Positions 1 to 9,384 of a stretch of DNA of 64,000 nt are shown here, in pieces. Below the pieces are notes generated by a model. The model saw only the letters and a list, made by a program, of their open reading frames with translations, was not told the origin of the DNA and searched no databases. The position numbers and the translations under genes were made by a program. The stretch comes from CG2-30-36-16 sp964372115. Its GTDB lineage: Bacteria > Bacteroidota > Ignavibacteria > Ignavibacteriales > Ignavibacteriaceae. The DNA lies in assembly GCA_964372115.1 (NCBI GenBank), contig CAYJPN010000015.1, forward strand, positions 53,967-117,966, written 5' to 3'. Numbering within the stretch: position 1 is the first letter of the stretch; every line of letters begins with the position of its first letter.

Positions 1-390
1 TTAATAGCAGGCGGCTTTTTTTATGAGTAGTTTAATCGCAATACTAAATTTATAAGGTTAGCATTAACTAAAGCGAAGGGGGAAAAAATCGGCTTCTAAC
101 AAACTTATCAACCAAATTTTCTTTATCCCAAGTAATTTGCTAATATGTTAAAAAGGTAAATAAATAACTGAAAAAATTTCAAAGAACCTTCTTTTCTAAA
201 AATATTTTAATTAATTTGCAGGTAGAATGAATGCTTGTAACAACTATGGGGAGTGTTTATCGGTGTAATTCAAATAACCCGTGACGGTTAAATATTTTAA
301 TATTACTTCATCCGGAAAACAACTTCCAATTTTATCATCCCTTAGTATTTCATCCTTCATTTTTAATTAAATAAAAATATCGGAGGTTCT
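1..390. other. Intergenic stretch at window edge
   Basis: No open frame with coding character was found on either strand. The stretch is AT-rich. The only signal noted is the Shine-Dalgarno-like GGAGG just before the start at 391. Whatever gene lies to the left is outside the window. Confidence 0.5.
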
Positions 391-1554
391 ATGCGCTCTT
401 TTTTTGTAATTGTTTTTGGTTTTTTATTTATTGGTTTTGCATTTCCTCAAGCTGAATTCACACCCTCAACCGAAGGTGCAACAGTAATTGTTGCGGATGT
501 ATTAGGCGATTTCCAGGAAGGAATGTGCCCCGTTAAAAAAGGTGAAAAATGGGGTTTTATTGATACTACCGGAAAACTCGTAATTGATTTTACTCTCGAC
601 TTTAATTCGTTCGATTTTGCCTATCCATTTTTCTCAGACGGTATTTGTATGCTGCCATACTCTGATAATGGACACAAAGCATTTAAGTATATTGATAAAA
701 CCGGCAAGACAATATTTAGTATTAAAAATATTCCCGGTGCTACTCCCTTTAGCGGAGGTTATGCAAGAATTATGGAAAAGGGAAAAAAGAACCGTATTTA
801 CTCAGTTGATAAAAAGGGGAAAGAGGTAAAAGGCTCATCTATTTCCTTCAAGGCATTCGCCCCGCAGCTTAAATATTTTTTATATTCAGAGGGAATGGTA
901 AAGTACATTGATCCTGCTTCAAGTCTCTACGGGTATTTGAATGACAAAGGAAAAATTACTATAAAACCTGAATATGAAGAAGTGGAAGACTTTAGCGAGG
1001 GACTTGCTGCAGTCAAATCTGTATTAAGTACGGGAGAACGTAAATGGGGTTACATAGATAAAAGCGGAAAAAAAGTTATTGATTTTATCTATTCGTACAA
1101 ACCCGGTAATTTTAAAGAAGGAAAAGCCCAGGTAACAAATAAAGATGATAAAACAGGTTTTATCGATAAAAATGGAGATGTTATTATTGAAACAAAATAC
1201 GCTTGGTGTTCATCATTCAAAAACGGATTTGCGTTTGCTACCATTCCTTTTAAAGAAACTTTGATGATTGATACTGCAGGAACTCAAATTCAGAAATTTG
1301 ATATATCGGGATTTCAGATTCGATACGAAGTTGGCGATGATTCGCAATATGTTTTTTCTACCGGCGGCGGTTATAGATGGGGATTAATTACGTACGATGG
1401 TAAAATTACAATCCCGTATCAATCATTCGAATATATAGGTCGATTTTGTGATGGATTAGCCCAGGCTCGCGGGTTTGTGAACAAAAAACGTGTATACGGA
1501 TTTATAAATACAGAAGGAAACTTTGTTATAATAAAAGGAGAAAGTCAGTTTTAA
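391..1554 (+). CDS. Secreted WG-repeat protein
   Basis: 387 residues, function unknown. Residues 1-20 form a signal peptide (hydrophobic FFVIVFGFLFIGFAF, then PQA). The rest is built from WG-repeat units of about 45-50 residues, each with a core like 'KWGFIDTTGKLVID' (near residues 50, 220, 250 and 330), with recurring 'F.EG.A.V' segments between them. WG repeats form a beta-rich fold of unknown role and are often exported in this group. The ATG is preceded by GGAGG at good spacing, which fixes the start. The gene stands alone; the next gene is on the other strand. The family call is firm, the function is not known. Confidence 0.8.
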   Translation: MRSFFVIVFGFLFIGFAFPQAEFTPSTEGATVIVADVLGDFQEGMCPVKKGEKWGFIDTTGKLVIDFTLDFNSFDFAYPFFSDGICMLPYSDNGHKAFKYIDKTGKTIFSIKNIPGATPFSGGYARIMEKGKKNRIYSVDKKGKEVKGSSISFKAFAPQLKYFLYSEGMVKYIDPASSLYGYLNDKGKITIKPEYEEVEDFSEGLAAVKSVLSTGERKWGYIDKSGKKVIDFIYSYKPGNFKEGKAQVTNKDDKTGFIDKNGDVIIETKYAWCSSFKNGFAFATIPFKETLMIDTAGTQIQKFDISGFQIRYEVGDDSQYVFSTGGGYRWGLITYDGKITIPYQSFEYIGRFCDGLAQARGFVNKKRVYGFINTEGNFVIIKGESQF

Positions 1555-1663
1555 TATTGGCTATCTAAAAATATTGAGGGTCGTCTTCAAATAAGTTTTT
1601 CCCGCGGTTTTGTAAAAGAATCTCTTAATAAACCCTATTCCGGGAATAACTAATTTACGATGG

Positions 1664-1679
1664 CCCCAAATTTTTGGGG
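1664..1679. terminator. Palindrome downstream of tadA, possible terminator
   Basis: CCCCAAATTTTTGGGG forms a GC-capped hairpin between the convergent ends of the WG-repeat gene and tadA. There is no clear T-run on either side, so the terminator reading is weak. Confidence 0.35.
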
Positions 1680-1706
1680 GACGGTAAAAAGATATGGCTG
1701 ATCAAA

Positions 1707-2213
1707 CTATTTTTTTCGTATGGCATCAAAAAAATTCTTAAGCATCTGTTCAGATTCGGAAGCAAAAATACTTGAATATACTTTTATTGTATGATTATAC
1801 TTTCCTTCGGAAGCCAAATTATATAACGAGCCGCACGCACCAAACTTAGGATCGAATGCGGCAAAGTATAAATTATTGATACGCGAGGCGAGTAGAGCAC
1901 CAGTGCACATTAGGCATGGTTCAAGTGTAACATAAATATCGCACTCGTTCAAACGCCAGTCATTTAAATTATTGGAAGCTGCAGTTAGAGCAATCATCTC
2001 CGCATGCGCAGTTGCATCTTTTAATCTTTCAACCCGGTTGTAACCGCGTCCTATAATTTTGTTCTGATGTACAACTACAGCACCGACAGGCACTTCATTT
2101 TCGTCATATGCTTTTTCTGCTTCCTGCAAGGCGGCATACATAAACCGGTAAATATCCTCCGAAAATTTCAACGGCGCGACCCGAACTGTTCTAATATTTC
2201 GGCGTTTACCCAT
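1707..2213 (-). CDS. tadA: tRNA-specific adenosine deaminase (TadA family)
   Basis: 168 residues in the longest form. This cytidine/deoxycytidylate deaminase-fold enzyme would convert adenosine to inosine at the wobble position of tRNA-Arg(ACG). Zinc ligands and the catalytic Glu are visible: HAE at about residues 70-72 and PCLMC at 99-103; 'VPVGAVVV' near residue 41 is typical of TadA. The start is uncertain. The ATG at 2213 overlaps the upstream lipoprotein gene by 46 bases. A TTG at 2171 overlaps that gene's TGA as TTGA, and an ATG at 2141 sits just before the conserved domain. The overlap suggests translational coupling with the upstream gene. Guanine deaminase is a less likely relative. 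Confidence 0.88.
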   Translation of the reverse strand: MGKRRNIRTVRVAPLKFSEDIYRFMYAALQEAEKAYDENEVPVGAVVVHQNKIIGRGYNRVERLKDATAHAEMIALTAASNNLNDWRLNECDIYVTLEPCLMCTGALLASRINNLYFAAFDPKFGACGSLYNLASEGKYNHTIKVYSSIFASESEQMLKNFFDAIRKK

Positions 2214-2761
2214 TGAGGAACGGTTAAATAATTATCCTCCAATTTAAATATTGCCACTCCTTTGAACAGCGGTATATTCTGAAAATCTTCGCCTCGAATT
2301 GAAAGCAGATAATTATTGACCGGAATGTTGAGCGGTCGTCTTAGAGGATAAGAACTTAAACCCTTCATCTGGGCGATAAGCGTTATTTTATCCCCGACAT
2401 TTAAAGTGCGAAGCGGCATACCTGCCGAAGATTGATTTGGAAGGGGATTGTCGATATTGACAAAATAGAAACCATAATTTTTATCGAAATAAGGATCGGC
2501 GTAAAATAAAAATTTCTCTGCCTGAATTTCTAATATATAACCTCGAAGTTGGAAATATTTGTTGAAATAACGATCCGGTTGATTTTTTAGTCCATCAAAA
2601 TTTACGGTTGTAACTGCGGAATCACGGTATGCCGAAATTATTATTAATAATTTGTCCTCACTGGTTTGGGGTGTCTCATTAAAAAGATAATTAAATACCG
2701 AGCATCCCTGAAGTGAAGTAAAAAATACAATCAGTATAAAAATAACAGAATGTTTTTTCAT
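2168..2761 (-). CDS. Putative lipoprotein of unknown function
   Basis: About 197 residues from the ATG at 2761. The frame is open from 2809, but the signal peptide begins at this internal Met. 'MKKHSVIFILIVFFTSLQGC' is a lipoprotein signal peptide whose lipobox LQGC predicts lipidation of Cys20. The mature part mixes charged and aromatic segments with no motif I can name; a phrase like 'PDRYFNKYFQLRGYILEI' is reminiscent of OB-fold or NTF2-like secreted domains, but this is a guess. It overlaps tadA downstream on the same strand, so the two are probably co-transcribed. Confidence 0.65.
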   Translation of the reverse strand: MKKHSVIFILIVFFTSLQGCSVFNYLFNETPQTSEDKLLIIISAYRDSAVTTVNFDGLKNQPDRYFNKYFQLRGYILEIQAEKFLFYADPYFDKNYGFYFVNIDNPLPNQSSAGMPLRTLNVGDKITLIAQMKGLSSYPLRRPLNIPVNNYLLSIRGEDFQNIPLFKGVAIFKLEDNYLTVPQWVNAEILEQFGSRR

Positions 2762-2809
2762 ATTATACAACCGCATGGTTAAAAACTCATCATAATTTAA
2801 TAAATCCAT

Positions 2810-3227
2810 GTTATCTGCTTTGTTATCAAAAATTGCATCACCTTGCGTTTTTCACAAAAGCAACTAAAATGAAAAACATTCACTGGAATAATGTTAAATT
2901 AAACTTCAATAAAAAACAATTATTCTTGAGTGAGACGGTATTATTTTATTAACCCGGACTCTTGAACTAAACGGCATGTGCGAACAATTTAGCAGAAGTA
3001 ATATTTATAACTCATTATTTTATAAATAAATTAATAAATTTGTGAGCACGCTAAGAATATTTTTACTTTACGAAAAAGCCGATTATGTAATTATGAAACC
3101 GTCTATAAATTATTTGGTTTATCTAAACCTGATATAAATATTTTTGTATCCCGAAAGCAAAATATTCTTAAAATATAAGAAGTTAAGAAACTAAGTGTAA
3201 CTTTCTGGTTTATTTGTTTGTCTAATT
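2810..3227. other. Divergent intergenic region
   Basis: About 420 bases between the lipoprotein/tadA pair and the efflux operon on the other strand; promoters for both should lie here. It is AT-rich. TAnnTTTG-like boxes occur near 3035 and 3223, but neither has a TTG at the right distance upstream, so no promoter is called. Confidence 0.4.
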
Positions 3228-3260
3228 TTGAAAATAATTAATTATGATTGGGAGCTAATA

Positions 3261-4592
3261 ATGCGAATTCTCCTTTCTCTTATTTTGACACTTTGTTTAA
3301 CTGCTATTTCGCTCGGGCAAAAGCAGATTAATCTTGATGAAGCGATACGGATTGCTTTTCAGCGAAACACTTCACTTGAAAAAGGGAAAAATAATATCAA
3401 TACATATGAAGCAGGTGTAAAATCGGCTTGGGGCAATTTTTTGCCTTCATTAAATGCAAACGGAGGGTTTGGCTGGACGCGTTCCGATCAAAAAGGAACT
3501 ACTCGTAACCTCGGCGGATTTGTAATTGATGTTCCGGCTACCGTATCCGAAAGCAGAAGTTATAATGCCGGTATAAATTCATCGATAACTTTGTTCGACG
3601 GACTTGCAAGTTTTGCGAATATGGAAAAAAGTCATAATGATCTTGAATCCGCGCAACTTCAACTTGAAAGGTTAAAACAGAATTTAGTGTTCCAAACTAT
3701 CAGCCTTTATTACGATGTTATAAACAATCAGCAGTTGTTAAAAGTAAAAGAAGATAACGTTAAATGGAATCAAAAAAATCTTGAAACTATTACCGAGAGA
3801 AATAAACTCGGCGCTGTTACGATGGCAGACGTTTATGCCCAGCAGGTTCAAACAGGAAACGCCGAGCTTGAAGTTATCCGTACCCGGAATATGCTTGAAA
3901 ATTCAAAGAGCACTTTGTTGGATTATCTTGGTTTAGATGTTTTTGAAGACTATACTTTTGAAGATGTGAGAACAAAACTTGAGATGGAAGGTGCGGAAAA
4001 CACTGATGAATTATCGGTGCTTGTTACCCGCGCAATGGCAAACCGGTTTGATTATAAAAGCGCACAGTTAGGTTTAGAAAGTGCAAATAATAGTGTTACT
4101 ATTGCACGCTCGGGTCATCTCCCATCCCTTTCGGGTAATTTTGGATTCAGCACGTATGCAAATAATTTTAACACGCTGTTTGAAAATAAAAACTATTCTG
4201 CCGGTATATCACTTAATATTCCGATATTCAATGGTTTTAGTGTTTCGGAGCGTGTTGAACTTGCCGAAGTTGGAGCAATGAACAAAAAAATTGAACTTAC
4301 GGAACTTGAAAGAACTATCAAAGTAAATCTTCAGAAAACTTATCTCGATCTTCAAGCCGCGAAAAAAGCGGTTGAAGTGAGCGAAAGAAATGTTAAAGCC
4401 TCTGTGGAAAACAGAAAAATTGAAGAGGAAAAATACTCTCTCGGTTCCGGAACTCTGTTGAATGTATTAATTGCAAATTCAGAGTTCACTGTTGCGCAGA
4501 CCAATTTAATTAATGCGCAATATTCTTACGAGACCCTTAAAGAGCAGCTCAAGTATTATATCGGCGTTCTTGATTATAAAAGTTATGAATAA
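3261..4592 (+). CDS. TolC-family outer membrane efflux protein
   Basis: About 443 residues. It is the outer-membrane channel of a tripartite efflux system. The signal peptide is MRILLSLILTLCLTAISLGQ. The body shows two TolC half-repeats, each opening with 'LDEAIRIAFQRNTSLEKG' or 'VTRAMANRFDYKSAQLGLESAN' and followed by long helical coiled segments. The frame is open from a TTG at 3228, but the ATG at 3261 follows GGGAG at correct spacing and begins the signal peptide, so I choose it. It is first in an operon with the HlyD-type adaptor (28 bases downstream), ABC ATPase and MacB-like permeases. Confidence 0.9.
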   Translation: MRILLSLILTLCLTAISLGQKQINLDEAIRIAFQRNTSLEKGKNNINTYEAGVKSAWGNFLPSLNANGGFGWTRSDQKGTTRNLGGFVIDVPATVSESRSYNAGINSSITLFDGLASFANMEKSHNDLESAQLQLERLKQNLVFQTISLYYDVINNQQLLKVKEDNVKWNQKNLETITERNKLGAVTMADVYAQQVQTGNAELEVIRTRNMLENSKSTLLDYLGLDVFEDYTFEDVRTKLEMEGAENTDELSVLVTRAMANRFDYKSAQLGLESANNSVTIARSGHLPSLSGNFGFSTYANNFNTLFENKNYSAGISLNIPIFNGFSVSERVELAEVGAMNKKIELTELERTIKVNLQKTYLDLQAAKKAVEVSERNVKASVENRKIEEEKYSLGSGTLLNVLIANSEFTVAQTNLINAQYSYETLKEQLKYYIGVLDYKSYE

Positions 4593-4620
4593 AAATTTTA
4601 ATTTATAGGAGTATAGTTAA

Positions 4621-5904
4621 ATGGCTAACGGAAAAAAGAAATCGAAAAAGAAAATTATTGTTTTTTCGATAATAGGTGTAATTGTAATAGCGCTTATTCT
4701 TCTCGCATTCCTGGGTGGAAATAAAGAAGAAATAATCTCTGTTCAGACTGAAAAAGTTGAAAAGAGAAACATTACACAAACAGTAACGGCAACCGGAAAA
4801 ATTAACCCGGAATTTAAAGTGGCTATAACTCCTGAAGTTACGGGAGAAATAGTTATGCTGCCTGTAAAAGAAGGTGACTTTGTAAAAAAAGGTACGCTTC
4901 TTTTAAGAATAAAATCAGATGCTTACGCAGCCCAAAGGGAAAAAGCGGAAGCAATGCTTCAATCATCCAAAGCAACATTATCTCAGCGCGAAGCTGAATT
5001 GGTAAAAGTGGAATCGGATTATAACCGAGTGAAAGAACTTCACCAGAAAGGACTTTCGAGCGACAGTGAACTTGAAACTTCAAAAAGCAATTTTATTAGT
5101 ACGAGAGCAATGTTTCAGTCGGCGGAGGCAAATGTACTGCAGAGCGAAGCAAACTTGCGAGAGAGTAACGAACAGTTAAATAAAACCGCAATATTTTCGC
5201 CTATGGAAGGCACAATTACACAGCTTAATGTAGAACTCGGCGAACGTGTACTCGGAAGCGGTTTTAGCCAGGGCACAAATATAATGACTGTATCCGATCT
5301 CGGTAACATGGAAGCTACCGTAGATGTTGATGAAAATGATGTGGTTCTTGTTTCGATAGGCGATACTGCAAAAATAAAAGTTGACGCTTTCAGCGATAGA
5401 GTTTTTAGAGGAACCGTTACTCAAATAGGTAACAGCGCTCAATCGTCCGGCCTGGGCACTCAAGAACAGGTTGTAAACTTTGGAGTAAGAATAAAACTTA
5501 TTGATATCGATCCGAATTTAAGACCCGGTATGTCCTGTACATCTGACATCGAAACTGAAACCAAATCAATGGTATTATCTGTTCCTATTCAGAGCGTAAC
5601 GGCAAGAGATGAAGAAATGATGAAACCGGAAGAGGGCAGCGGTGATAACGAAGAAGCTGCACCGGTTAAAAAAGATAGTGAAAAGAAAGAAATTCAGGAA
5701 ATAGTTTTTTTGGTGGAAAAAGGTAAAGCAAAATCGGTTAAAGTTAAAACTGGAATAAGCAATGATAATTACATCGAAGTTAAAACAGGTTTATCCGGTG
5801 GCGAAGAAGTTATTTCCGGAAGTTACCGGGCAATTTCCCGCGAATTAAAGAATGGTTCAATAGTACGTTTAGAAGAGAAGAAAAAAACTTTCGACGCCAA
5901 GTAA
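4621..5904 (+). CDS. Periplasmic adaptor subunit (HlyD/MacA-type)
   Basis: 427 residues. It links an inner-membrane transporter to the TolC channel. A basic N-terminus (KKKSKKK) precedes one transmembrane helix at about residues 11-30. A lipoyl/barrel-sandwich half follows ('KINPEFKVAITPEVTGEIV', then 'VKEGDFVKKGTLLLRI'), then a long alpha-hairpin with Ala/Glu-rich coiled coil, the second lipoyl half ('IFSPMEGTITQLNVELGERV') and beta-barrel domains. An acidic/Lys-rich linker near residues 335-360 interrupts the C-terminal domain, which is unusual. AGGAG precedes the ATG. The neighbourhood points to a MacAB-like system. Confidence 0.9.
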   Translation: MANGKKKSKKKIIVFSIIGVIVIALILLAFLGGNKEEIISVQTEKVEKRNITQTVTATGKINPEFKVAITPEVTGEIVMLPVKEGDFVKKGTLLLRIKSDAYAAQREKAEAMLQSSKATLSQREAELVKVESDYNRVKELHQKGLSSDSELETSKSNFISTRAMFQSAEANVLQSEANLRESNEQLNKTAIFSPMEGTITQLNVELGERVLGSGFSQGTNIMTVSDLGNMEATVDVDENDVVLVSIGDTAKIKVDAFSDRVFRGTVTQIGNSAQSSGLGTQEQVVNFGVRIKLIDIDPNLRPGMSCTSDIETETKSMVLSVPIQSVTARDEEMMKPEEGSGDNEEAAPVKKDSEKKEIQEIVFLVEKGKAKSVKVKTGISNDNYIEVKTGLSGGEEVISGSYRAISRELKNGSIVRLEEKKKTFDAK

Positions 5905-5918
5905 ATAAAACGGGAATA

Positions 5919-6641
5919 ATGATGAATATAATTAACATTGAAAGTATTGCTAAAGTTTACCAGGTTGGTTCCGAGCAGGTACACGCGCTTCGCGATGTTT
6001 CTCTTCGAATTGACCGGAATGAATACGTGGCAATTATGGGCCCTTCGGGCTCCGGCAAGTCAACTTTAATGAATATGCTTGGTTGTCTTGATACACCGTC
6101 TTCGGGAAAATACGAATTCAAAGATGTTAGCGTCAGCGATATGTCTGATAACGATCTTGCGAAAATTAGGAACAAAGAGATTGGTTTTGTTTTTCAAACC
6201 TTTAATCTTCTTTCCCGTTCGGATGCCCTTCATAACGTTGAACTTCCCCTAATTTATGCGGGTATTTCTTCAGCGGAAAGAAAAGAACGTGCACGACAAT
6301 CATTGGCTGACGTAGGATTGGGTGATAGGATGCACCACAAACCAAATGAACTTTCTGGTGGTCAGCGGCAAAGAGTTGCAATTGCGAGGGCGCTTGTAAC
6401 AAAACCGGCAATTATACTTGCAGATGAACCGACCGGTAACCTTGATTCGAAAACCGGCGAGGAAATTATGTATCTGTTCAATGAAATTCATTCTAAAGGC
6501 AACACAATTATTTTAGTAACTCACGAAGAATATATTGCCGAACATGCCGCCAGAATAATAAGATTAAAAGATGGTTTGATTGAAAAAGATGAAATGGTTC
6601 CGAATAGATATATTCCGAAGACAAAGATTGCAACTACATAG
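5919..6641 (+). CDS. ABC transporter ATP-binding protein (MacB/LolD type)
   Basis: 240 residues. It is the ATPase that powers the following MacB/FtsX-family permeases. Walker A GPSGSGKST lies at about residues 41-49, the Q-loop at FVFQTFNLL, the ABC signature LSGGQRQR near 145, Walker B ILADEPTGNLD near 166 and the switch His in ILVTHE. The 'FNLL' after the Q-loop and 'NVELPLIYAG' are typical of the LolD/MacB branch. A second ATG immediately follows the first; either could be the start. Unlike E. coli MacB, ATPase and permease are separate polypeptides here. Confidence 0.93.
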   Translation: MMNIINIESIAKVYQVGSEQVHALRDVSLRIDRNEYVAIMGPSGSGKSTLMNMLGCLDTPSSGKYEFKDVSVSDMSDNDLAKIRNKEIGFVFQTFNLLSRSDALHNVELPLIYAGISSAERKERARQSLADVGLGDRMHHKPNELSGGQRQRVAIARALVTKPAIILADEPTGNLDSKTGEEIMYLFNEIHSKGNTIILVTHEEYIAEHAARIIRLKDGLIEKDEMVPNRYIPKTKIATT

Positions 6642-6689
6642 TTCAATTTTGTTTCTTTGGATTTATCTGCTTTGTTAAATAAAACATGA

Positions 6690-6784
6690 ATGCAAAAAAT
6701 TGTTTTTGCATATTCCGATAAAAGAATATGAACAAAACGTACATTCATACTTTTCAATTTATTGTATTACTGTTTAAAAACAGT
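6690..6784. promoter_or_regulatory. Two short palindromes before the first permease gene
   Basis: The 169-base gap between ATPase and permease holds ATGCAAAAA-N4-TTTTTGCAT (6690-6711) and ACTGTTT-AA-AAACAGT (6769-6784), both perfect. They could be an attenuator and an operator, or an internal promoter region. The role is inferred from position only. Confidence 0.3.
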
Positions 6785-6810
6785 TGAGATAAAAAAATAT
6801 AGGCTGAAAA

Positions 6811-8046
6811 ATGAGCGCGTTGTTATTTGAACTGAAAGAAGGAATGATGATAGCGTTGAGGGCGATTAGAGCGAATAAAATTCGGTCGGCGCTTACAATG
6901 CTTGGAATATTTATAGGCATAACGGTAGTTGTGCTGATGTCTACCGCTATAAAAGGAATTGACAACTCTTTCCAAAACGGAATAAGTGCGCTCGGTTCCG
7001 ATGTTCTTTATATTGATAAATGGGCTTGGTTTTCAAACGTTGAATGGTGGAAACTCCGTAACCGTAAAAATATTGATATGGAGGAATTTGAAAAATTTAA
7101 GTCGATGGCTAAAATGCCCCTTGCTGTAGCACCTGTTGTTTTTACTCGGCAGACGCTAAAACATGAGGACAAACGAGTTGAAAGCGTAACCGTTAATGGG
7201 TCTTCGGCTGAATATGTTAAAACCACAAATTTTACATTTCAACTCGGGCGTTTTTATTCAGATGTCGAAGGTAAAAGTTCGCGTCAGGTAGTCGTTCTTG
7301 GAAGCGAGGTTGCAAAAAATCTTTTCCCGATGGGGAACTCTCTCGATAAAGTTATAAAAATAGGGCAGGCAAGTTACAAAGTTATTGGAGTTTTAGCTGA
7401 ACAAGGTAGTTTTATGCTTGGGGATATGAATCCGGATAATCAGGCATTCATACCCATCGGCACAATATTTAAAAACTTTGTGGGTCATATGCGCGGTACA
7501 ATTACAATAAATGTTCGTGCAAAAAACCCTGCATTGCTCGAAGAAACCAAAGCCGAAGCTGAGGGTGTGATGAGGAAAGTGAGAGGTTTAAGCTACAGTG
7601 AAGAGAATGATTTTTCCATAAACCAGCAAGAAGGTTTGATGGATACTTATAACTCGGTTGTTGGAGTTATTAAAATTGCCGGTTTATTTATTACAGGTTT
7701 GTCCTTGTTTGTAGGTGCAATTGGTATTATGAATATTATGTTTGTTTCTGTGAAGGAAAGAACAAAAGAAATCGGTTTACGTAAAGCAATCGGCGCAAAA
7801 AAACGGACTATTCTTGCTCAGTTTTTACTGGAATCCTCAGTTATTTGTTTGGTGGGAGGGTTAGCCGGGTTAATTGCGGCGGCGCTGTTAAGTATGCTAA
7901 TAAACCAATTTATTCCAACCTCAGTTCAAGTAGATGCGGTTGTTATTGCAATTGGTGTTTCATTGCTTACTGGAGTTATTTCCGGGTTTGCACCCGCGTA
8001 TACGGCTGCTAAAATGGACCCTGTTGATGCGCTGAGGTACGAATGA
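6811..8046 (+). CDS. ABC transporter permease, MacB/FtsX family (first of three)
   Basis: 411 residues. An N-terminal transmembrane helix ('RSALTMLGIFIGITVVVLM') is followed by a large extracytoplasmic MacB-type core (about residues 50-270) and three C-terminal FtsX helices with 'GAIGIMNIMFVSVKERTKEIGLRKAIGAKKRTI'. It ends 'AAKMDPVDALRYE'. The stop overlaps the next gene (ATGA at 8043-8046), indicating translational coupling. It is the most divergent of the three permeases in this operon. The substrate cannot be told from sequence. Confidence 0.9.
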   Translation: MSALLFELKEGMMIALRAIRANKIRSALTMLGIFIGITVVVLMSTAIKGIDNSFQNGISALGSDVLYIDKWAWFSNVEWWKLRNRKNIDMEEFEKFKSMAKMPLAVAPVVFTRQTLKHEDKRVESVTVNGSSAEYVKTTNFTFQLGRFYSDVEGKSSRQVVVLGSEVAKNLFPMGNSLDKVIKIGQASYKVIGVLAEQGSFMLGDMNPDNQAFIPIGTIFKNFVGHMRGTITINVRAKNPALLEETKAEAEGVMRKVRGLSYSEENDFSINQQEGLMDTYNSVVGVIKIAGLFITGLSLFVGAIGIMNIMFVSVKERTKEIGLRKAIGAKKRTILAQFLLESSVICLVGGLAGLIAAALLSMLINQFIPTSVQVDAVVIAIGVSLLTGVISGFAPAYTAAKMDPVDALRYE

Positions 8047-9278
8047 AAAAGATTGGTCAAGTATTATCGTTATCATTTCAATCAATACGTGGCAATAAAC
8101 TTAGAACATCATTAACTGTACTTGGTGTTGTTGTCGGTATTTTTTCAATCATCGTTATTATGACTATTATTAGCATGCTGCAGAGCAGTATTGAAAGCGG
8201 ATTTTCGCAGTTAAATAAAAATACTTTTCAGATTGAAAAGTTTAACCGTATGGAAGCCCGAGGAGGCGACCGTGACAGAAACTGGCGTAACCGTAAAGAT
8301 ATAACAATTGAAGACGCGCAGCAGTTAAAAGAAATGCTTACAACCGCTAAATACGTTGGCGCAGAGCAGTGGCAATTCGGTAAAGTTATCAAATTTCAAA
8401 ATCTAGAAACTAATCCAAACATCAGCATCGCCGGTGTTAACCTTGATGCAATGAAAACAAATAATTGGAATGTGGATTACGGGCGGGATTTTATGGGAAG
8501 CGATGTGCAATTCTCAAACGATGTTTGTATACTCGGCAAAGACGTAGTTACAAAAATATTCCCGAATTTAAATCCAATTGGTTACACCGTTAGGGTCGAC
8601 GGTTTTCCTTTAAAGGTAATCGGGGTTTTGGAGGAGCAACCTTCTATGTTCGGCAATTCGCGTGATAATTATGTGATGATTCCGATAACCACATTTCAAT
8701 CAATATACGGCAGGCGCTCATTTAGCGTAAACATTACTGTTATGTCTAACAGTAAAGATGATTATAATGAGGTAATTGATGCTGCTATTGGTTATATGCG
8801 AACTATTCGAAAAGTTAAGCCGGGCGCAGAAAATGATTTTTCAATCTTCAGTAACGAATCATTAATAAGCCAGGTAAATGATATTACCAGCGGTGTTAAG
8901 GTCGGCGCTATGGTCGTCTCAATCATCGCTCTATTTGCTGCGGGTGTCGGTATAATGAATATTATGCTTGTATCGGTAACTGAAAGAACAAAAGAAATTG
9001 GTATAAGAAAAGCCATCGGCGCAAGAAAGATGAATATTCTTATGCAGTTTTTATCAGAGGCTGTAATATTATGTTTGTTTGGAGGGGTGATTGGTATTGC
9101 GTTGGGTGTAGGAATAGGAAATTTAGCCGGCTCACTAATAAACGCAAAATCCGCCATCCCTATTGATTGGGTTCTGATAGGTTTGTCATTATGTTTATCC
9201 GTGGGTGTTATATTCGGAACATACCCGGCATACAAAGCAGCGAACCTCGACCCGATAGAAGCTCTGCGATATGAGTGA
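8043..9278 (+). CDS. ABC transporter permease, MacB/FtsX family (second of three)
   Basis: 411 residues with the same architecture as its neighbours: N-terminal helix with 'TSLTVLGVVVGIFSIIVIMTI', extracytoplasmic MacB core, and C-terminal FtsX block 'GVGIMNIMLVSVTERTKEIGIRKAIGARK'. It ends 'YKAANLDPIEALRYE'. It is much closer to the permease at 9385 than to the one at 6811, so these two look like a tandem duplication. The ATG overlaps the previous stop by four bases. A strong terminator-like hairpin follows. Confidence 0.9.
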   Translation: MKKIGQVLSLSFQSIRGNKLRTSLTVLGVVVGIFSIIVIMTIISMLQSSIESGFSQLNKNTFQIEKFNRMEARGGDRDRNWRNRKDITIEDAQQLKEMLTTAKYVGAEQWQFGKVIKFQNLETNPNISIAGVNLDAMKTNNWNVDYGRDFMGSDVQFSNDVCILGKDVVTKIFPNLNPIGYTVRVDGFPLKVIGVLEEQPSMFGNSRDNYVMIPITTFQSIYGRRSFSVNITVMSNSKDDYNEVIDAAIGYMRTIRKVKPGAENDFSIFSNESLISQVNDITSGVKVGAMVVSIIALFAAGVGIMNIMLVSVTERTKEIGIRKAIGARKMNILMQFLSEAVILCLFGGVIGIALGVGIGNLAGSLINAKSAIPIDWVLIGLSLCLSVGVIFGTYPAYKAANLDPIEALRYE

Positions 9279-9310
9279 TAGCAATAAGCAAAAGAATTAA
9301 AATTTTTGTA

Positions 9311-9345
9311 AAACCCCGTTTTTTTGTTCGGGGTTTTTTATTTTT
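9311..9345 (+). terminator. Intrinsic terminator between permease genes
   Basis: Perfect 8-bp stem AAACCCCG (9311-9318) / CGGGGTTT (9329-9336), followed by a T-rich tail. It sits inside the efflux gene cluster, between the second and third permeases, so the third may be expressed at a lower level or from its own promoter. Confidence 0.8.
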
Positions 9346-9384
9346 ATTTGTAGTATAAAATTTATTGATTCAACAGGAAGTAAA

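Noticed and set aside
8792..9235. 147-residue minus-strand frame
   Set aside because: Lies wholly inside the second permease gene on the opposite strand; a shadow of its codon pattern.
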